A stretch of 64,000 nt of DNA from Pseudomonadota bacterium. Its GTDB lineage: Bacteria > Pseudomonadota > Gammaproteobacteria > QQUJ01. Made by a program: the position numbers and the translations under genes. The stretch lies in NCBI GenBank assembly GCA_008501635.1, contig QQUJ01000023.1:1-64000 (forward strand), in the 5' to 3' direction. The notes beneath the pieces are model-generated. The model ran no database searches, had not been told where the DNA came from, and saw nothing but the letters and a program-made list of their open reading frames with translations. Position 1 is the first letter of the stretch, and each line of letters begins with the position of its first letter. Below, in pieces: positions 63,716 through 64,000 of this stretch.

Positions 63716-64000
63716 ATGAAAAGATTGCTCATCATCCTGATCGTTGTCCTGATCGTGGTTTTTGGGCTTGCACCGCGTCTGGTGGGCGGCAGGGCGCAAG
63801 GCCAGTACGAGCAGATGATCGAGCAGTTACGCTCCGGCGGCGCGCAGGTAACCAGTGTGAAATACAATCGTGGCTGGTTCGGCGCCCAGGCCAATACCGA
63901 GTTGGTTTTCCCATTGCCACCGGCCGCAAAAGAGATCCCGGAGCTGCCGCAAGAGTTACGTTTCTCGCTGGCCAGCACGCTGCGCCACGGCCCGCTGACC
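63716..64000 (+). CDS. YdgA-like protein (DUF945), partial
   Basis: The first 95 residues of a DUF945 protein are visible before the window ends. An N-terminal hydrophobic anchor (LLIILIVVLIVVFGLAP) is followed by QYEQMIEQLRSGGAQVTSVKYNRGWFGAQANTELVF, which is the characteristic start of the family. It would be attached to the inner membrane facing the periplasm. Function is not established. AAAGGA stands six bases before the ATG. Confidence 0.85.
   Translation, partial: MKRLLIILIVVLIVVFGLAPRLVGGRAQGQYEQMIEQLRSGGAQVTSVKYNRGWFGAQANTELVFPLPPAAKEIPELPQELRFSLASTLRHGPLT

Overview
The window reads as chromosome of a GC-rich gammaproteobacterium. The support is gamma-type markers (YqcC, TcdA, YdgA/DUF945, a PdhR-aceE-aceF-lpd locus, DctPQM), rather uniform high GC in the core genes, and a metabolism built on ferredoxin-linked 2-oxoacid and aldehyde oxidoreductases. 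Genus cannot be fixed from sequence alone. I saw no rRNA or tRNA genes, CRISPR array, phage or transposase.

Layout. 1-1.5 kb: an AT-rich stretch with two genes on the minus strand (a hypothetical protein and a double-CDGSH iron-sulfur protein), each preceded by an attC-like site ending in a GTTRRRY core. This looks like integron gene cassettes without a visible integrase. 1.7-6.3 kb: leucine/Glu-family dehydrogenase and a fused indolepyruvate-type ferredoxin oxidoreductase (IOR1). 6.7-10.7 kb: small conserved proteins, a PAS-sigma54 activator and MsrA. 11.1-16.2 kb, plus strand: an MscS-like channel, a soluble MgtE_N-CBS protein, a full MgtE, a di-heme cytochrome c peroxidase and Ap4A phosphorylase. 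16.4-26 kb: a membrane diguanylate cyclase, a secreted protein, DUF924, a tungsten-type aldehyde:ferredoxin oxidoreductase with a MoaD-like tail, its MarR neighbour and probable operator, an HD hydrolase, and a decayed receiver fragment overlapping a large REC-PAS-GGDEF-EAL protein. 26-28.6 kb: a compact four-gene operon ending in tatD-tcdA. 28.8-41 kb: Lon, a glyoxalase-II-like hydrolase, garR-hyi, an alpha/beta hydrolase, metY, an unusual AAA ATPase/UDP-GlcNAc-2-epimerase-like fusion, a nitronate monooxygenase-like protein and a PQQ-type sugar dehydrogenase. 41.3-50.4 kb: a PilZ protein, TrpB2, a second fused IOR (IOR2), an Lrp/AsnC regulator and a TRAP transporter. 50.6-59 kb: lipA, lpd (with two lipoyl domains), aceF and aceE, with a divergent PdhR-like regulator. 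59-64 kb: an EamA transporter, a YyaL/SPATA20-type protein with a DsbD-alpha-like tail, thioredoxin, a 3'-5' exonuclease and the start of a YdgA-like gene.

How the genes work together. LeuDH would deaminate branched-chain amino acids to 2-oxoacids. IOR1 and IOR2 would oxidise 2-oxoacids to acyl-CoA with ferredoxin, and AOR would interconvert aldehydes and acids on the same electron carrier. The Lrp/AsnC regulator divergent from IOR2 fits amino-acid control. LipA lies directly downstream of the lipoylated PDH components it serves. Two GGDEF proteins and a PilZ protein point to cyclic-di-GMP signalling. At least three families of palindromic intergenic repeats are scattered through the window, and a copy of one of them lies on each side of dctP.
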